A stretch of 64,000 nucleotides of DNA from NCBI GenBank assembly GCA_000309865.1, contig AMGN01000027.1, forward strand, positions 1 through 64,000, in the 5' to 3' direction. This document shows, piece by piece, positions 1 through 16,822 of this stretch. A program made the position numbers and the translations under genes. The notes under the pieces were generated by a model. It was not told the DNA's origin and did not search any database. It worked only from the letters and a program-made list of their open reading frames with translations. Within the stretch, counting starts at the first letter, position 1. Each line of letters starts with the position of its first letter. This stretch comes from Methanobacterium sp. Maddingley MBC34 (GTDB lineage Archaea; Methanobacteriota; Methanobacteria; Methanobacteriales; Methanobacteriaceae).

Positions 1-14
1 ATAACTTATATAAT

Positions 15-28
15 ATAACAATAGTTAT
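15..28. promoter_or_regulatory. WTAACWATWGTTAW operator, site 1
   Basis: ATAACAATAGTTAT, a near-perfect inverted repeat between a TATA-like stretch (about 5-13) and the ATG at 47. It is identical to the copy at 8938-8951 before cysK. A position between TATA box and expected transcription start suits a repressor site; the function is inferred. Confidence 0.6.
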
Positions 29-46
29 ATAAATTTTGGTGATACA

Positions 47-442
47 ATGACCATGACTGAAGAAATGATGGACGCTATAGAAAAAGACTTAGTATTTCTT
101 GCAACTGCCAGCAGTGAAGGTATTCCCAATGTGGTTCCAATTGGCTTTGCCAGGCCCATTGATAATGGAAGCATATTAATTGCTGACAACTACATGAACA
201 AAACCCGAAAAAACATTGAAGAAAACCCCAACGTTGCTATAGTAACCAAGGATGCCCAGAAAAACCCCTACCAGTTCAAGGGAACTGCTGAGATCTTTGA
301 GTCAGGTAAGATCTTCGATGAAGTGGTGGAATGGGCCCAGAATGTTATGACCAAACTGAATCCCAAAGCAGCCATCGTGGTTAAGTTAACTGAGATATAC
401 TCAGTACAGCCTGGTCCTGAAGCTGGGAAAAAGGTTGAATAA
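47..442 (+). CDS. Pyridoxamine 5'-phosphate oxidase-like flavin-binding protein
   Basis: A 131-residue protein of the small split-barrel FMN-binding fold (pyridoxamine-phosphate-oxidase-like family). The N-terminal half has the family pattern: a short helix, then a strand reading FLATASSEGIPNVVPIGFA, then the TRKNIEENPNVAIV segment that usually frames the flavin site. The C-terminal extension of the true PNPOx enzyme is absent, so a vitamin B6 role is not implied; many small homologues are flavin reductases or of unknown function. The ATG at 47 is preceded by GGTGAT. A palindromic operator shared with tRNA-Cys and cysK lies in its promoter, which suggests a link to sulfur or cysteine status. 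The substrate is unknown. Confidence 0.8.
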   Translation: MTMTEEMMDAIEKDLVFLATASSEGIPNVVPIGFARPIDNGSILIADNYMNKTRKNIEENPNVAIVTKDAQKNPYQFKGTAEIFESGKIFDEVVEWAQNVMTKLNPKAAIVVKLTEIYSVQPGPEAGKKVE

Positions 443-608
443 ATGATAATCTGAGAAAGTTGAATAGATATATACTAATATATTTATTCAATTTTTGCTT
501 GAAACATCCCTAATTATCGAATAATCTCCATTAAATTATTCCTGTCAAATTGATATAACAATAAAATATTTTACTGGATCTAATGAAAAACAGGGACAAT
601 GTTTATAT

Positions 609-622
609 ATAACAATTGTTAA
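609..622. promoter_or_regulatory. WTAACWATWGTTAW operator, site 2 (tRNA-Cys promoter)
   Basis: ATAACAATTGTTAA directly follows and partly overlaps the TATA-like TTTATATATA at about 602-611, 51 bases before the tRNA-Cys gene. It matches the 14-bp consensus of the other sites. A tRNA promoter carrying an apparent metabolic operator is unusual. Confidence 0.65.
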
Positions 623-672
623 TGTTTGTAGTGCAGCTAAAAATTAGCCAAATTTTCATGAATCGTTTTTTT

Positions 673-743
<71 letters not shown>

Positions 744-894
744 TTTTATTTATTAAACAGCTAACAGCTAAATCTATATTTGATAAAAAGGCATATTTAA
801 CAAGAATCCACTTGATAGGAAGTCATATCTAAACTTGGTAAGAAATTATATCTCAATAATTTGATAAATCTATCAGAAAAATTTTAGTGATTTT

Positions 895-2280
<1,386 letters not shown>

Positions 2281-2387
2281 TTTTCAAAAAACAGGGAATT
2301 ACTCAAATAGTAGATAATTATCGTATTAAAATTTAATAATTTAAAATTTAATATAACTGAAATTTATCACTGTTTAAAGTGAATATC

Positions 2388-3002
2388 ATGATATACGATG
2401 TTATTGTAGTGGGAACCGGTGCCGGTGGATCAATGTGGCCCGTGAACTTTCAATGAAATGTCTTGATGTTTTAATGCTGGAAAAAGGAAAGATGCTGGTT
2501 TAAACCATGAGCTACCCATGGGAATTAAATCTGAATTTGGAGCATACTTTATATCGCCACACTTCTCTGGCCAGCTGGTTCCATTAATGGCAGAAAAAGG
2601 TTTCAATGCCCAGAATAAAGATGTGGTGGGTTTAATGGTTAAGATTGCAGATGAGGCCAATGGTTCCCTAAACGAGGATGGTTCCATTACCAAACCTTTG
2701 ACCAGTTCTGATCAGAAACTCCTAACTGAAGGATATGATAAAGCTGTGGAAATACTCACTGAGATAGGTGTGGATCCATCTTCAATTGTGGCCACACCCA
2801 TTAGAGGAGCACATCCAGGTGGTACTGCAGCTATGGGTAAGGTAGTGGACCGATCCCTGGAAACTGAGATAAAGGGTCTTTTTATTGCTGATGCCAGTGT
2901 TATAGCCCAGGCACCAGGCGACCCCCAATATTAACCATTACTTCCCTGGCTAAAAGACTGGCTAAAAACATGATCCATGAAGTGCTTCAATTAAAAAATT
3001 AA
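2388..3002 (+). pseudogene. GMC-type FAD-dependent oxidoreductase, decayed
   Basis: Remains of a flavin oxidoreductase of the GMC type. The start (ATG 2388) encodes the dinucleotide-binding motif MIYDVIVVGTGAGG, then the frame shifts; VARELSMK continues in another frame around 2435-2480. A large internal part (roughly 200 residues, estimated from family size) is missing. The C-terminal domain resumes at about 2500 and reads to a stop near 2934, including the HPGGTAAMGKVV and FIADASVI blocks. One more shift near 2915 separates the natural tail (PPILTITSLAKRLAKN), which ends at 3002. Several indels plus a deletion argue for real decay rather than a single sequencing error. Confidence 0.85.
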
Positions 3003-3257
3003 CCATTGAATTAAAAAATGATGGTTCCATTAAATTGTAGATCTTAACATAAATGGAAGTAATAATGGATAATCCCTTAAAATACCCCGTAATGATAATT
3101 ATAAGCATATATAATAGTAATTAGATTATGTGGACTGTAATATGAGAATTAGAGTAATAATTTGTAATTATTAAAAATTATGGATTAGATTTATAAGGCT
3201 TAAAAGGCCCATCACTTAAGAAGAGGTTAACAATTCACAAAAAGAGGTAAATTTGTA

Positions 3258-3841
<584 letters not shown>

Positions 3842-3845
<4 letters not shown>

Positions 3846-4825
3846 AGAAAATTCCTGATAAAAATATTCTATTATTCAAAACCTGTTTGGTGAGTGTGGA
3901 GTATCCGGGTGTGGAAACATCAACTACATTCCTGTTTGATAAACTGGGAGTGGGATACCATCGAGATGAACGCCAATCCTGCTGTACTGGCCTGGGACAT
4001 TATTACGATCTTTTTGACCAGCTTTCAACCACCGCTCTGGCTGCCAGGAACTTCTGGGTTGCAAAGGATTCTGGTAACCCCAACATAGCAGTGATGTGCG
4101 CAACCTGTTACGCTATCTTAAAAAAATCTGCTGAAATCCTGAATGAGGATGATGAAGCACGGGAAAAGATCAACGAACTATTAGAAGAAGCAGACCTGGG
4201 TAAAATGGTCTACCACAAGGGGGACATAGACCCCCATAAAAATATTTTCCATGCTGCCGAGGTTCTATACAATAAAAGAGATAGGTTCAAAGATCACACT
4301 CAGCAACTAGATTTCTCACAATTCAATATAGCCACCCATCACGCCTGCCATTACTGTAAAGTGCATTATGAAGACACCATATGCGGGGTTAGACACCCAG
4401 TACTCCTTGATGAGTTAACTGCTTCCTGTGGTGTGGATACTATGGAATGGTATGACCAGAAACGCCTTACATGTGGTGCTGGTTTCCGCCAGCGATTCAC
4501 CAACAATGAACTTTCACTCAGTGTAACTGCTGAAAAACTCATGAGTCTTAAGGAAAATGAAACGGATATAATGCTGCACATGTGCCCCAACTGCCAGATG
4601 CAGTTTGACCGTTACCAGCCAGTTATTGAAAAGAAACTGGGTGAAAAATTCAATATATTCCACCTGAACATATCCCAATTTTTAGCTCTTAACATGGGCG
4701 CTGACCCATATAAAGTGGTGGGAATTCAGACCCACACCATCCCTGTGGAACCACTCCTAAAAAAACTGGGTATTGAACCAGTTAAAAAACCAATGGCAAG
4801 AGAAAAAATAAAGGCAGATCATTGA
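3842..4825 (+). CDS. hdrB: Heterodisulfide reductase subunit B
   Basis: Catalytic subunit, 327 residues, that splits CoM-S-S-CoB on two non-cubane iron-sulfur clusters, each normally bound by a CCG motif (C-x31-39-CC-x35-36-CxxC). The first motif is complete: the Cys of KTCLVS, the CC of QSCCTG and MCATC. In the second, the spacing is kept (CHYC, then 37 residues, then x36 to CPNC) but the CC pair reads Thr-Cys (LTCGAG), so one of five cysteines is missing. The gene starts with a 4-base overlap with hdrC and ends in a hairpin terminator. The family call is secure; whether it keeps full two-cluster catalysis is open. Confidence 0.93.
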
Positions 4826-4850
4826 GTTATATGAGTAATCTGCCTTTTTT
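4811..4850 (+). terminator. Hairpin terminator after hdrCB
   Basis: The arms AAGGCAGAT (4811-4819) and ATCTGCCTT (4838-4846) form a 9-bp stem followed by a T run. The hdrB stop codon lies in the loop. It separates hdrCB from the following hdrA. Confidence 0.6.
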
Positions 4851-5009
4851 ATTGTTCCATGTGAAACTTAATTGTCCTATGAATAATATTTACCTAGAAC
4901 AATTAAACCAGATTAATGTAATCAACCGGGAATCATGTGATCATTAATTATTATTCATAAATTTATCCTCAATATGACTAATTAGGAACCCTTAAGGAGA
5001 TTGGTTGAT

Positions 5010-7890
<2,881 letters not shown>

Positions 7891-7897
7891 TTGTTAT

Positions 7898-7911
7898 ATA
7901 ACTATTGTTAA
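7898..7911. promoter_or_regulatory. WTAACWATWGTTAW operator, site 3
   Basis: ATAACTATTGTTAA, about 8 bases upstream of the first readable codon of the decayed ABC binding-protein gene and downstream (on the minus strand) of a TATA-like TTTTATATACC at about 7925-7935. It suggests the lost transporter belonged to the same regulon as cysK. Confidence 0.6.
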
Positions 7912-8051
7912 CTTATGGAATTTGGTATATAAAATTTTTGTATTAAAAATTCTCCCTAAAAAAAATGAGGAACACTTGGGAATAAATTATAGCTGAAAAA
8001 TAATGGAATGAAATAAATGGGAATGTTTATCACAAGTAAAGGTGTTAACAA

Positions 8052-8392
8052 ATGACTATAAAAGTAGCAGTCCCAGTAGCGATGGGAAGTACATCAACCA
8101 GCATTTTGGAATGGCTTCACAATTTTTGATTTTCGAATTAGATGATGATAGAACCTTTAAATTCATAGAGTTGAGGGAAAATAAGCCCACCTGCAGCACG
8201 GAAGGTCACAGTGAATTATCCATGGAAAAAAGTGTTAAATTAATATCTGACTGTCAGACAGTGCTTGCCGGCCAAATTAGTTCTGGAGCCATCGATATAT
8301 TGTTAAAGAAGAATATAAACCCATACATAGCACCAACATTTATCGAAGATGCATTAGAACAATTGGCAGGACTTAAAAATGAAAAAAAATAA
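8052..8392 (+). pseudogene. NifX/NifB-domain (dinitrogenase FeMo-cofactor family) protein, frameshifted copy
   Basis: Small protein of the dinitrogenase iron-molybdenum-cofactor family, a RNase H-like fold that binds metal clusters. It is a paralogue of the next gene: SSDGKYINQHFG, FLIFELDD, the central cysteine and the FIEDALEQL end all match. The RBS AAAGGTG and ATG 8052 give the expected start MTIKVAV, but this frame differs by one base from the body, which reads from about 8075 to 8392. Alignment with the intact paralogue places a one-base deletion near 8066-8072. It may be a true pseudogene or a sequencing error; the rest is undamaged. It does not by itself imply nitrogen fixation. Confidence 0.65.
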
Positions 8393-8473
8393 TTTGAAAA
8401 AAAACCTAATAAATTTGATAACATCCTTAAATAAAACATCATAAAGAGCTTACAAACTCATTAGAGTGATCAA

Positions 8474-8803
8474 ATGCCAATAAAAGTAGCTGCAGCCAGT
8501 AGCGATGGGAAACTTGTTAATCAACATTTTGGAAAGGCACAGAAATTCCTGATATTTGAAATAAAAGATAATGGAGAACAGGAATTCATTGAACTTAGAG
8601 AAACAGACCCTCGATGTGGTGGAGATCCTGATATAAAAGAAAAAACAATCGATTTAATTTCAGACTGTGATTTCCTGCTAGTGAGTCAGATTGGGCCCGG
8701 TGCCCAGAAAAAACTGTTAAGTAGAGGAGTTCAGCCTCTGATCATGCCTGTTTTTATTGAAGATGCTCTGGAAAAATTGTATTCACTAATGCAAGATGAA
8801 TAA
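8474..8803 (+). CDS. NifX/NifB-domain protein (dinitrogenase FeMo-cofactor family)
   Basis: Intact 109-residue paralogue of the preceding gene, with the family motif SSDGKLVNQHFG near the N-terminus, FLIFEI, a cysteine pair region (RCGG), SDCDFLLVSQIGPGA and the FIEDALEKL end. Proteins of this family bind Fe-S or FeMo-cofactor precursors; stand-alone copies in methanogens are mostly of unknown function. The start is supported by GAGTGAT just before ATG 8474. It sits between a sulfur-transport remnant and cysK, so a role in Fe-S or sulfide handling is plausible but unproven. Confidence 0.85.
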   Translation: MPIKVAAASSDGKLVNQHFGKAQKFLIFEIKDNGEQEFIELRETDPRCGGDPDIKEKTIDLISDCDFLLVSQIGPGAQKKLLSRGVQPLIMPVFIEDALEKLYSLMQDE

Positions 8804-8890
8804 TTTTATTCTGTGGATTTATATTCCTAAAGAATAATTTGAACTAAATTTTGGACTAATTAGGGTTAACTATTTATACCAAATCATTTA

Positions 8891-8904
8891 TTAACAATTG
8901 TTAT
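8891..8904. promoter_or_regulatory. WTAACWATWGTTAW operator, site 4 (cysK)
   Basis: TTAACAATTGTTAT, the first of three copies upstream of cysK. It directly abuts site 5 (14 bp centre to centre). Confidence 0.65.
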
Positions 8905-8918
8905 ATAACTATAGTTAT
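8905..8918. promoter_or_regulatory. WTAACWATWGTTAW operator, site 5 (cysK)
   Basis: ATAACTATAGTTAT is a perfect 14-bp palindrome and the most symmetric copy in the window. It may be the highest-affinity site. Confidence 0.7.
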
Positions 8919-8937
8919 ATTAATTAATTGAGTGAAC

Positions 8938-8973
<36 letters not shown>

Positions 8974-8985
8974 AAAGGTGAAAAA

Positions 8986-9972
8986 ATGGTAAAGATACCG
9001 GAATTAACAAGAGGAATTGCAAACGATATAACTGAAACCATTGGAAACACACCACTGGTCAGGTTAAATAGAATAAGCGAAGGTTTAGATGCAGAAATAT
9101 TAGTAAAACTTGAATCATTCAACCCAATCAGCAGTGTTAAAGACCGAATTGGAGTAGCACTAATTGAACACGGGGAAGAAATAGGGGCCATAAAACCGGA
9201 TTCAGTTTTAATTGAACCTACCAGTGGGAACACTGGAATTGCCCTGGCATTTGTAGCTGCAGCAAGGGGGTACCGATTAATACTCACCATTCCCGACACC
9301 ATGTCCATTGAAAGAAGAAAACTTCTGGCCACCTTCGGTGCGGAAATAGTCTTAACACCAGGAGCAGATGGAATGCCTGGTGCAGTGGCCAAAGCTGAAG
9401 AACTGGCCGCAAAAATACCAAACTCTGTACTACCACAACAATTTAAAAACCCTGCAAACCCCAAAATCCACCGGGAAACCACTGCTCAGGAAATCTGGAG
9501 AGACACCGATGGAAAAGTGGATATCGTTGTGGGAGGAGTAGGTACTGGTGGAACCATCACCGGCCTCGCACAAGCTTTAAAGGAAAAGAAACCTGAAATC
9601 AAAGCAGTTGCAGTAGAACCCGCAACATCTCCCGTCTTATCTACGGGAGTAAAGGGACCCCATAAAATACAGGGAATTGGTGCTGGATTTGTTCCAGAAG
9701 TATACCAGGCAGACCTTATTGATGAAGTCATTCCCATTAAAGATGAAGACGCCGGAGCTTATCTTTTAAAACTGGCCAGAGAAGAAGGAATTCTGGCAGG
9801 TATTTCATCAGGAGCAGCCACCCGTGCAGCAGTAGAACTTGCCCAGCGTGAAGAAAACAAAGGCAAACAAATAGTGGTTATACTCCCTGACACCGGTGAA
9901 CGGTACCTGAGTGTTGGATGGGTTTTTGAAGAGATTTACAAAAACTACGAAGACACAATCCCCCAAATATAA
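8986..9972 (+). CDS. cysK: Cysteine synthase (O-acetylserine sulfhydrylase)
   Basis: PLP enzyme, 328 residues, making cysteine from O-acetylserine and sulfide. The PLP lysine lies in SSVKDR (Lys52), the substrate loop is PTSGNTG, and the phosphate-binding loop is GVGTGGTITG; length and C-terminus are typical. ATG 8986 has GGTG six bases upstream, so a GTG 30 bases earlier is unlikely. Three operator copies precede it and cysE follows, giving a complete serine-to-cysteine route. Many Methanobacteriales lack this O-acetylserine pathway, so the pair may have been acquired laterally; sequence composition shows nothing obvious. Confidence 0.97.
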   Translation: MVKIPELTRGIANDITETIGNTPLVRLNRISEGLDAEILVKLESFNPISSVKDRIGVALIEHGEEIGAIKPDSVLIEPTSGNTGIALAFVAAARGYRLILTIPDTMSIERRKLLATFGAEIVLTPGADGMPGAVAKAEELAAKIPNSVLPQQFKNPANPKIHRETTAQEIWRDTDGKVDIVVGGVGTGGTITGLAQALKEKKPEIKAVAVEPATSPVLSTGVKGPHKIQGIGAGFVPEVYQADLIDEVIPIKDEDAGAYLLKLAREEGILAGISSGAATRAAVELAQREENKGKQIVVILPDTGERYLSVGWVFEEIYKNYEDTIPQI

Positions 9973-10099
9973 AATAAAAAATAGTAGAAGAATTAAAAAT
10001 AATCCATTCAATGCCATTATCCCGCGTTGAATGTCGTTTTTATATTTTTCTTTAAAATAAACCTGATTTAGAATTGAACTTACAGGAGGAAAAAATAAA

Positions 10100-10813
10100 A
10101 TGTTTGAAAGGATAAGAGAAGATCTGGAAATGGTACGTATGCGGGACCCTGCCGCACGAAGCACTCTGGAAATATTCTTTTGCTATCCTGGTTTACATGC
10201 CATCTGGCTCCATAGATTGGCCAGCTGGTTCTGGAACCATAAACTATTATTTTTAGGCAGATTAACCTCAACTATCAACCGCCTGTTAACCGGGATCGAA
10301 ATACACCCCGGTGCCACCATTGGCAAAAGAGTGTTTATAGATCACGGGATGGGGGTGGTTATTGGTGAAACCGCAGAAGTGGGAGAAGATGTGCTGATTT
10401 ACCAGGGAGTCGTCCTGGGCGGTACCAGCCTGGAGAAGACAAAAAGACATCCCACCATTGGAAATGGTGTGGTCATAGGCTCTGGGGCCAAGATCATCGG
10501 TAACATCAAAATTGGGGATGCATCCAAAATCGGTGCAGGATCAGTTGTCCTGAAACCAGTTCCCACTGGTTCAACCTGCGTTGGCATACCAGGAAGGGTG
10601 GTTCAGGAGGAACGTAAATGTGCCATTGATTTAGATCATGGCGAATTACCAGATCCAGTAGCAGAAGTTATTACATTACTTTTAAAACGGCAGGATGAAA
10701 TGGAAAGTCAGATCAAAGAACTGGGAATTACATCCACAGTGATGAAAGCTAACGGCCTGTTAACACAAAAAACTGAGATGGAAGAAATTTTCTCAGAAGG
10801 TGCAGGAATATAA
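10100..10813 (+). CDS. cysE: Serine O-acetyltransferase
   Basis: Converts serine and acetyl-CoA to O-acetylserine, the substrate of CysK, in the cytoplasm. 237 residues. A helical N-terminal part (RMRDPAARS, FFCYPGLHAIWLHRLA) is followed by left-handed beta-helix hexapeptide repeats (about residues 70-175, from IEIHPGATIGKRVFIDHG to VGIPGRVV). The catalytic His is in FIDHGMGVVIGETA. Strong RBS AGGAGG before ATG 10100. It lies 127 bases after cysK on the same strand without its own visible palindrome, so co-transcription with cysK is likely. The tail beyond the beta-helix is longer than in minimal versions. Confidence 0.96.
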   Translation: MFERIREDLEMVRMRDPAARSTLEIFFCYPGLHAIWLHRLASWFWNHKLLFLGRLTSTINRLLTGIEIHPGATIGKRVFIDHGMGVVIGETAEVGEDVLIYQGVVLGGTSLEKTKRHPTIGNGVVIGSGAKIIGNIKIGDASKIGAGSVVLKPVPTGSTCVGIPGRVVQEERKCAIDLDHGELPDPVAEVITLLLKRQDEMESQIKELGITSTVMKANGLLTQKTEMEEIFSEGAGI

Positions 10814-11056
10814 AAAGAAGCTTTAATGAATTTTATTACATTTACCATGAGTCCTACTAAAACCAGTATAATTCTCATTAATACATACATTTAAAACATT
10901 ATATCTAAAAATAAAATATGAATTATGAAAATTAAGCGAAACTCTTAAACTCATAAATAAGTATTAAAAAATCTTTAAAAAAGATTTTAGCTGAAAAACG
11001 GATTTAATAATCAAATAAATGATAATAAAAGAATATATTAAAATAAAGGGGAATTA

Positions 11057-11443
<387 letters not shown>

Positions 11444-11780
11444 AAACCGTACACCACTACAGCCATAGTCATGGATTTTTTTTGTTAATTTTTCCTTAAA
11501 CTTCATAAAAAGTAATTGAACCTAAAAGATTATGAACTGATTTTAAGTTTTTTAATCTCAGATGATTATATTTCATAAAAAAGATATTTAATTTTGAATT
11601 AATTGAAATAAAATCAGTGATTAATTGACAGAATCTGAAACCAAACATACACAGTGAGTAATTTGATAATTTAACTAAATTATTCAGTAAATTAATTGAT
11701 ATTTCATGTGTCCCAATTAACATATCATAAAAAATTTATATAATTAATATCCAGTTTCAAATTCAAAGGAATATCAGAAT
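11444..11780. other. Intergenic region before asnB
   Basis: AT-rich spacer of 337 bases. A T-run (about 11475-11485) may terminate the regulator transcript, and a TATA-like AAATTTATATAA at about 11733-11744 probably serves asnB. No gene or repeat seen. Confidence 0.5.
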
Positions 11781-13337
<1,557 letters not shown>

Positions 13338-13495
13338 ATTCATATAACATTAATGATTTATATAAAATTCATTGAATGATGATAAATTCAAATTTGAACA
13401 AGATGTGAATACAATCTACGTTACTAAATAAGGAATATCCAACTATACAAATAACTAAAAATATGTGTGTTTATATTAATTCTGGGAGTGAAAAA

Positions 13496-14196
<701 letters not shown>

Positions 14197-14222
14197 AAGG
14201 ATTATGAGTCTTGAAAGTGAAA

Positions 14223-15245
<1,023 letters not shown>

Positions 15246-15408
15246 CCTTTCCTAATAATTATTTTTTATCCTAAGTATTTTTTTATCCTAAAGTGACGAT
15301 AGCTAATATGACGCGTAAATACTTTTTATTTAAAGTGAAAATACTGTTCACTTGAAAATGGCAGATAATAGAAACGTGCGATTAACCATTAAAATTGCAT
15401 TAATAAAT

Positions 15409-15448
15409 TTAATCAGCAGATTGGAAGGTTAATCAGTAGATTGGAAGG
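15409..15448 (+). repeat. 20-bp tandem duplication covering the apgM RBS region
   Basis: TTAATCAGCAGATTGGAAGG (15409-15428) is followed at once by TTAATCAGTAGATTGGAAGG (15429-15448), with one mismatch. The second copy runs into the RBS GGAAGGAG of apgM, so the leader holds two purine-rich Shine-Dalgarno-like stretches. Confidence 0.8.
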
Positions 15449-15457
15449 AGATAATTA

Positions 15458-16693
15458 ATGAAATATGTTGTTGTTATTGGGGATGGAATGGTTGATAAAC
15501 CATTAGCTGAATTAGATGGTGAAACACCCCTCCAGAGAGCTGAAACTCCCAATATGGATTTTATAGCAAAAAATGGATCCTGTGGCATGCTGCAGACTGT
15601 TCCCCCCGGAATGGAACCTGGATCAGACGTTGCAAATCTATCTATAATGGGTTATGACCCTAAAAAGTATTACACTGGCCGAGGACCTTTGGAAGCAGCC
15701 AGTATCGGAGCCACACTTAAAGAAGATGATGTGGCCTTCCGTTGTAATCTGATAACTCAGGAAAATAATCTTCTAGCTGATTTTAATGCCGGACATATCA
15801 GCACAGCCGAAGCTTCCCAGCTCATTGAGAGATTAAATCAATCCTTTTTCCGCTACGGGAAATTCTATCTGGGAACCAGCTACCGGCACTTATTCATTTA
15901 TAAGGATAAAAATGCTGCTTTACTTAAATCAACCCCACCTCATGATGTTGTAGGTGAACCTATCCAGGAACATCTCTTAAAAGGAGATAATGAGTCCTTA
16001 AACTTATTATCCGATAAACTGAATGAATTAATATATAAATCTTCTGATGTCCTGGAAAATCAACCTGTAAACCAGAAAAGGGTTGAATCTGGTAAAAATC
16101 CTGCCAACATGATCTGGTTGTGGGGACAGGGCCCTAAACCCCAGTTACCTCCTTTCATGAAAAAATATGGTCTTAAAGGTGCAACCATCACCGGTGTGGA
16201 TCTAATTAAAGGGATTGGAACTTACCTTGGATTAACCAATGTTCATGTCCCGGGTGCTACTGGTTTCTATGACACTGACTACTGTGGTAAGGCCAAATAT
16301 GCCTTAGAAGCCCTGGAAGACCATGATCTGGTATTTATTCATGTGGAAGCTCCTGATGAAGCAGGGCATGCAGGTGACATAAGTGAGAAGATAAAGGCCA
16401 TTGAACGCATCGACAAACGCATACTGAGAAAATTAAGAGAAGAACTCCCATCAATAGATGATTATACTCTGGCTGTGTTACCAGACCATCCCACACCCAT
16501 AGACATTAGAACCCATACTTCCGATCCGGTACCCTATGCTGTGTACGCCCCTGGTTGCGTTGCAGATAAAACCAAATCATATAACGAGTTTTCTATTTTA
16601 AAAAGCTTTGAAGATAGTTCTAATAAGATAATGGAAGGTTATAAGTTCCTTAAATTTTTCATAGAATATGGAATACGTGCGAAAACTACCTGA
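15458..16693 (+). CDS. apgM: 2,3-bisphosphoglycerate-independent phosphoglycerate mutase, archaeal type
   Basis: Interconverts 3- and 2-phosphoglycerate in glycolysis/gluconeogenesis. 411 residues, alkaline-phosphatase fold. Visible family motifs: the N-terminal metal motif VVIGDGMVDKPL, ETPLQRAETPNMD, GSDVANLSIMGYDP with the catalytic serine region, HVEAPDEAGHAGD and LPDHPTPIDIRTHT with metal-binding Asp and His. ATG 15458 follows GGAAGGAGAT. Its place after homoserine dehydrogenase is shared with related methanogens. A homoserine-kinase role has been proposed for some relatives of this family, but no separate thrB is seen here to test that. Confidence 0.93.
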   Translation: MKYVVVIGDGMVDKPLAELDGETPLQRAETPNMDFIAKNGSCGMLQTVPPGMEPGSDVANLSIMGYDPKKYYTGRGPLEAASIGATLKEDDVAFRCNLITQENNLLADFNAGHISTAEASQLIERLNQSFFRYGKFYLGTSYRHLFIYKDKNAALLKSTPPHDVVGEPIQEHLLKGDNESLNLLSDKLNELIYKSSDVLENQPVNQKRVESGKNPANMIWLWGQGPKPQLPPFMKKYGLKGATITGVDLIKGIGTYLGLTNVHVPGATGFYDTDYCGKAKYALEALEDHDLVFIHVEAPDEAGHAGDISEKIKAIERIDKRILRKLREELPSIDDYTLAVLPDHPTPIDIRTHTSDPVPYAVYAPGCVADKTKSYNEFSILKSFEDSSNKIMEGYKFLKFFIEYGIRAKTT

Positions 16694-16822
16694 AGATAAG
16701 TATTTCATTTGAAAGTAATAGAAACATTACTGATTAGACCACAGTGGTTTTACAGGTTAAAAGCAAATGGACATATATGAACATGATACTCATTGAACAT
16801 ACCTATCAGGTAATTAATAAAG

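Noticed and set aside
8042..8803. The NifX-like pair as evidence for nitrogen fixation
   Set aside because: Stand-alone family members are common in non-fixing archaea, and no nifHDK is present in the window.
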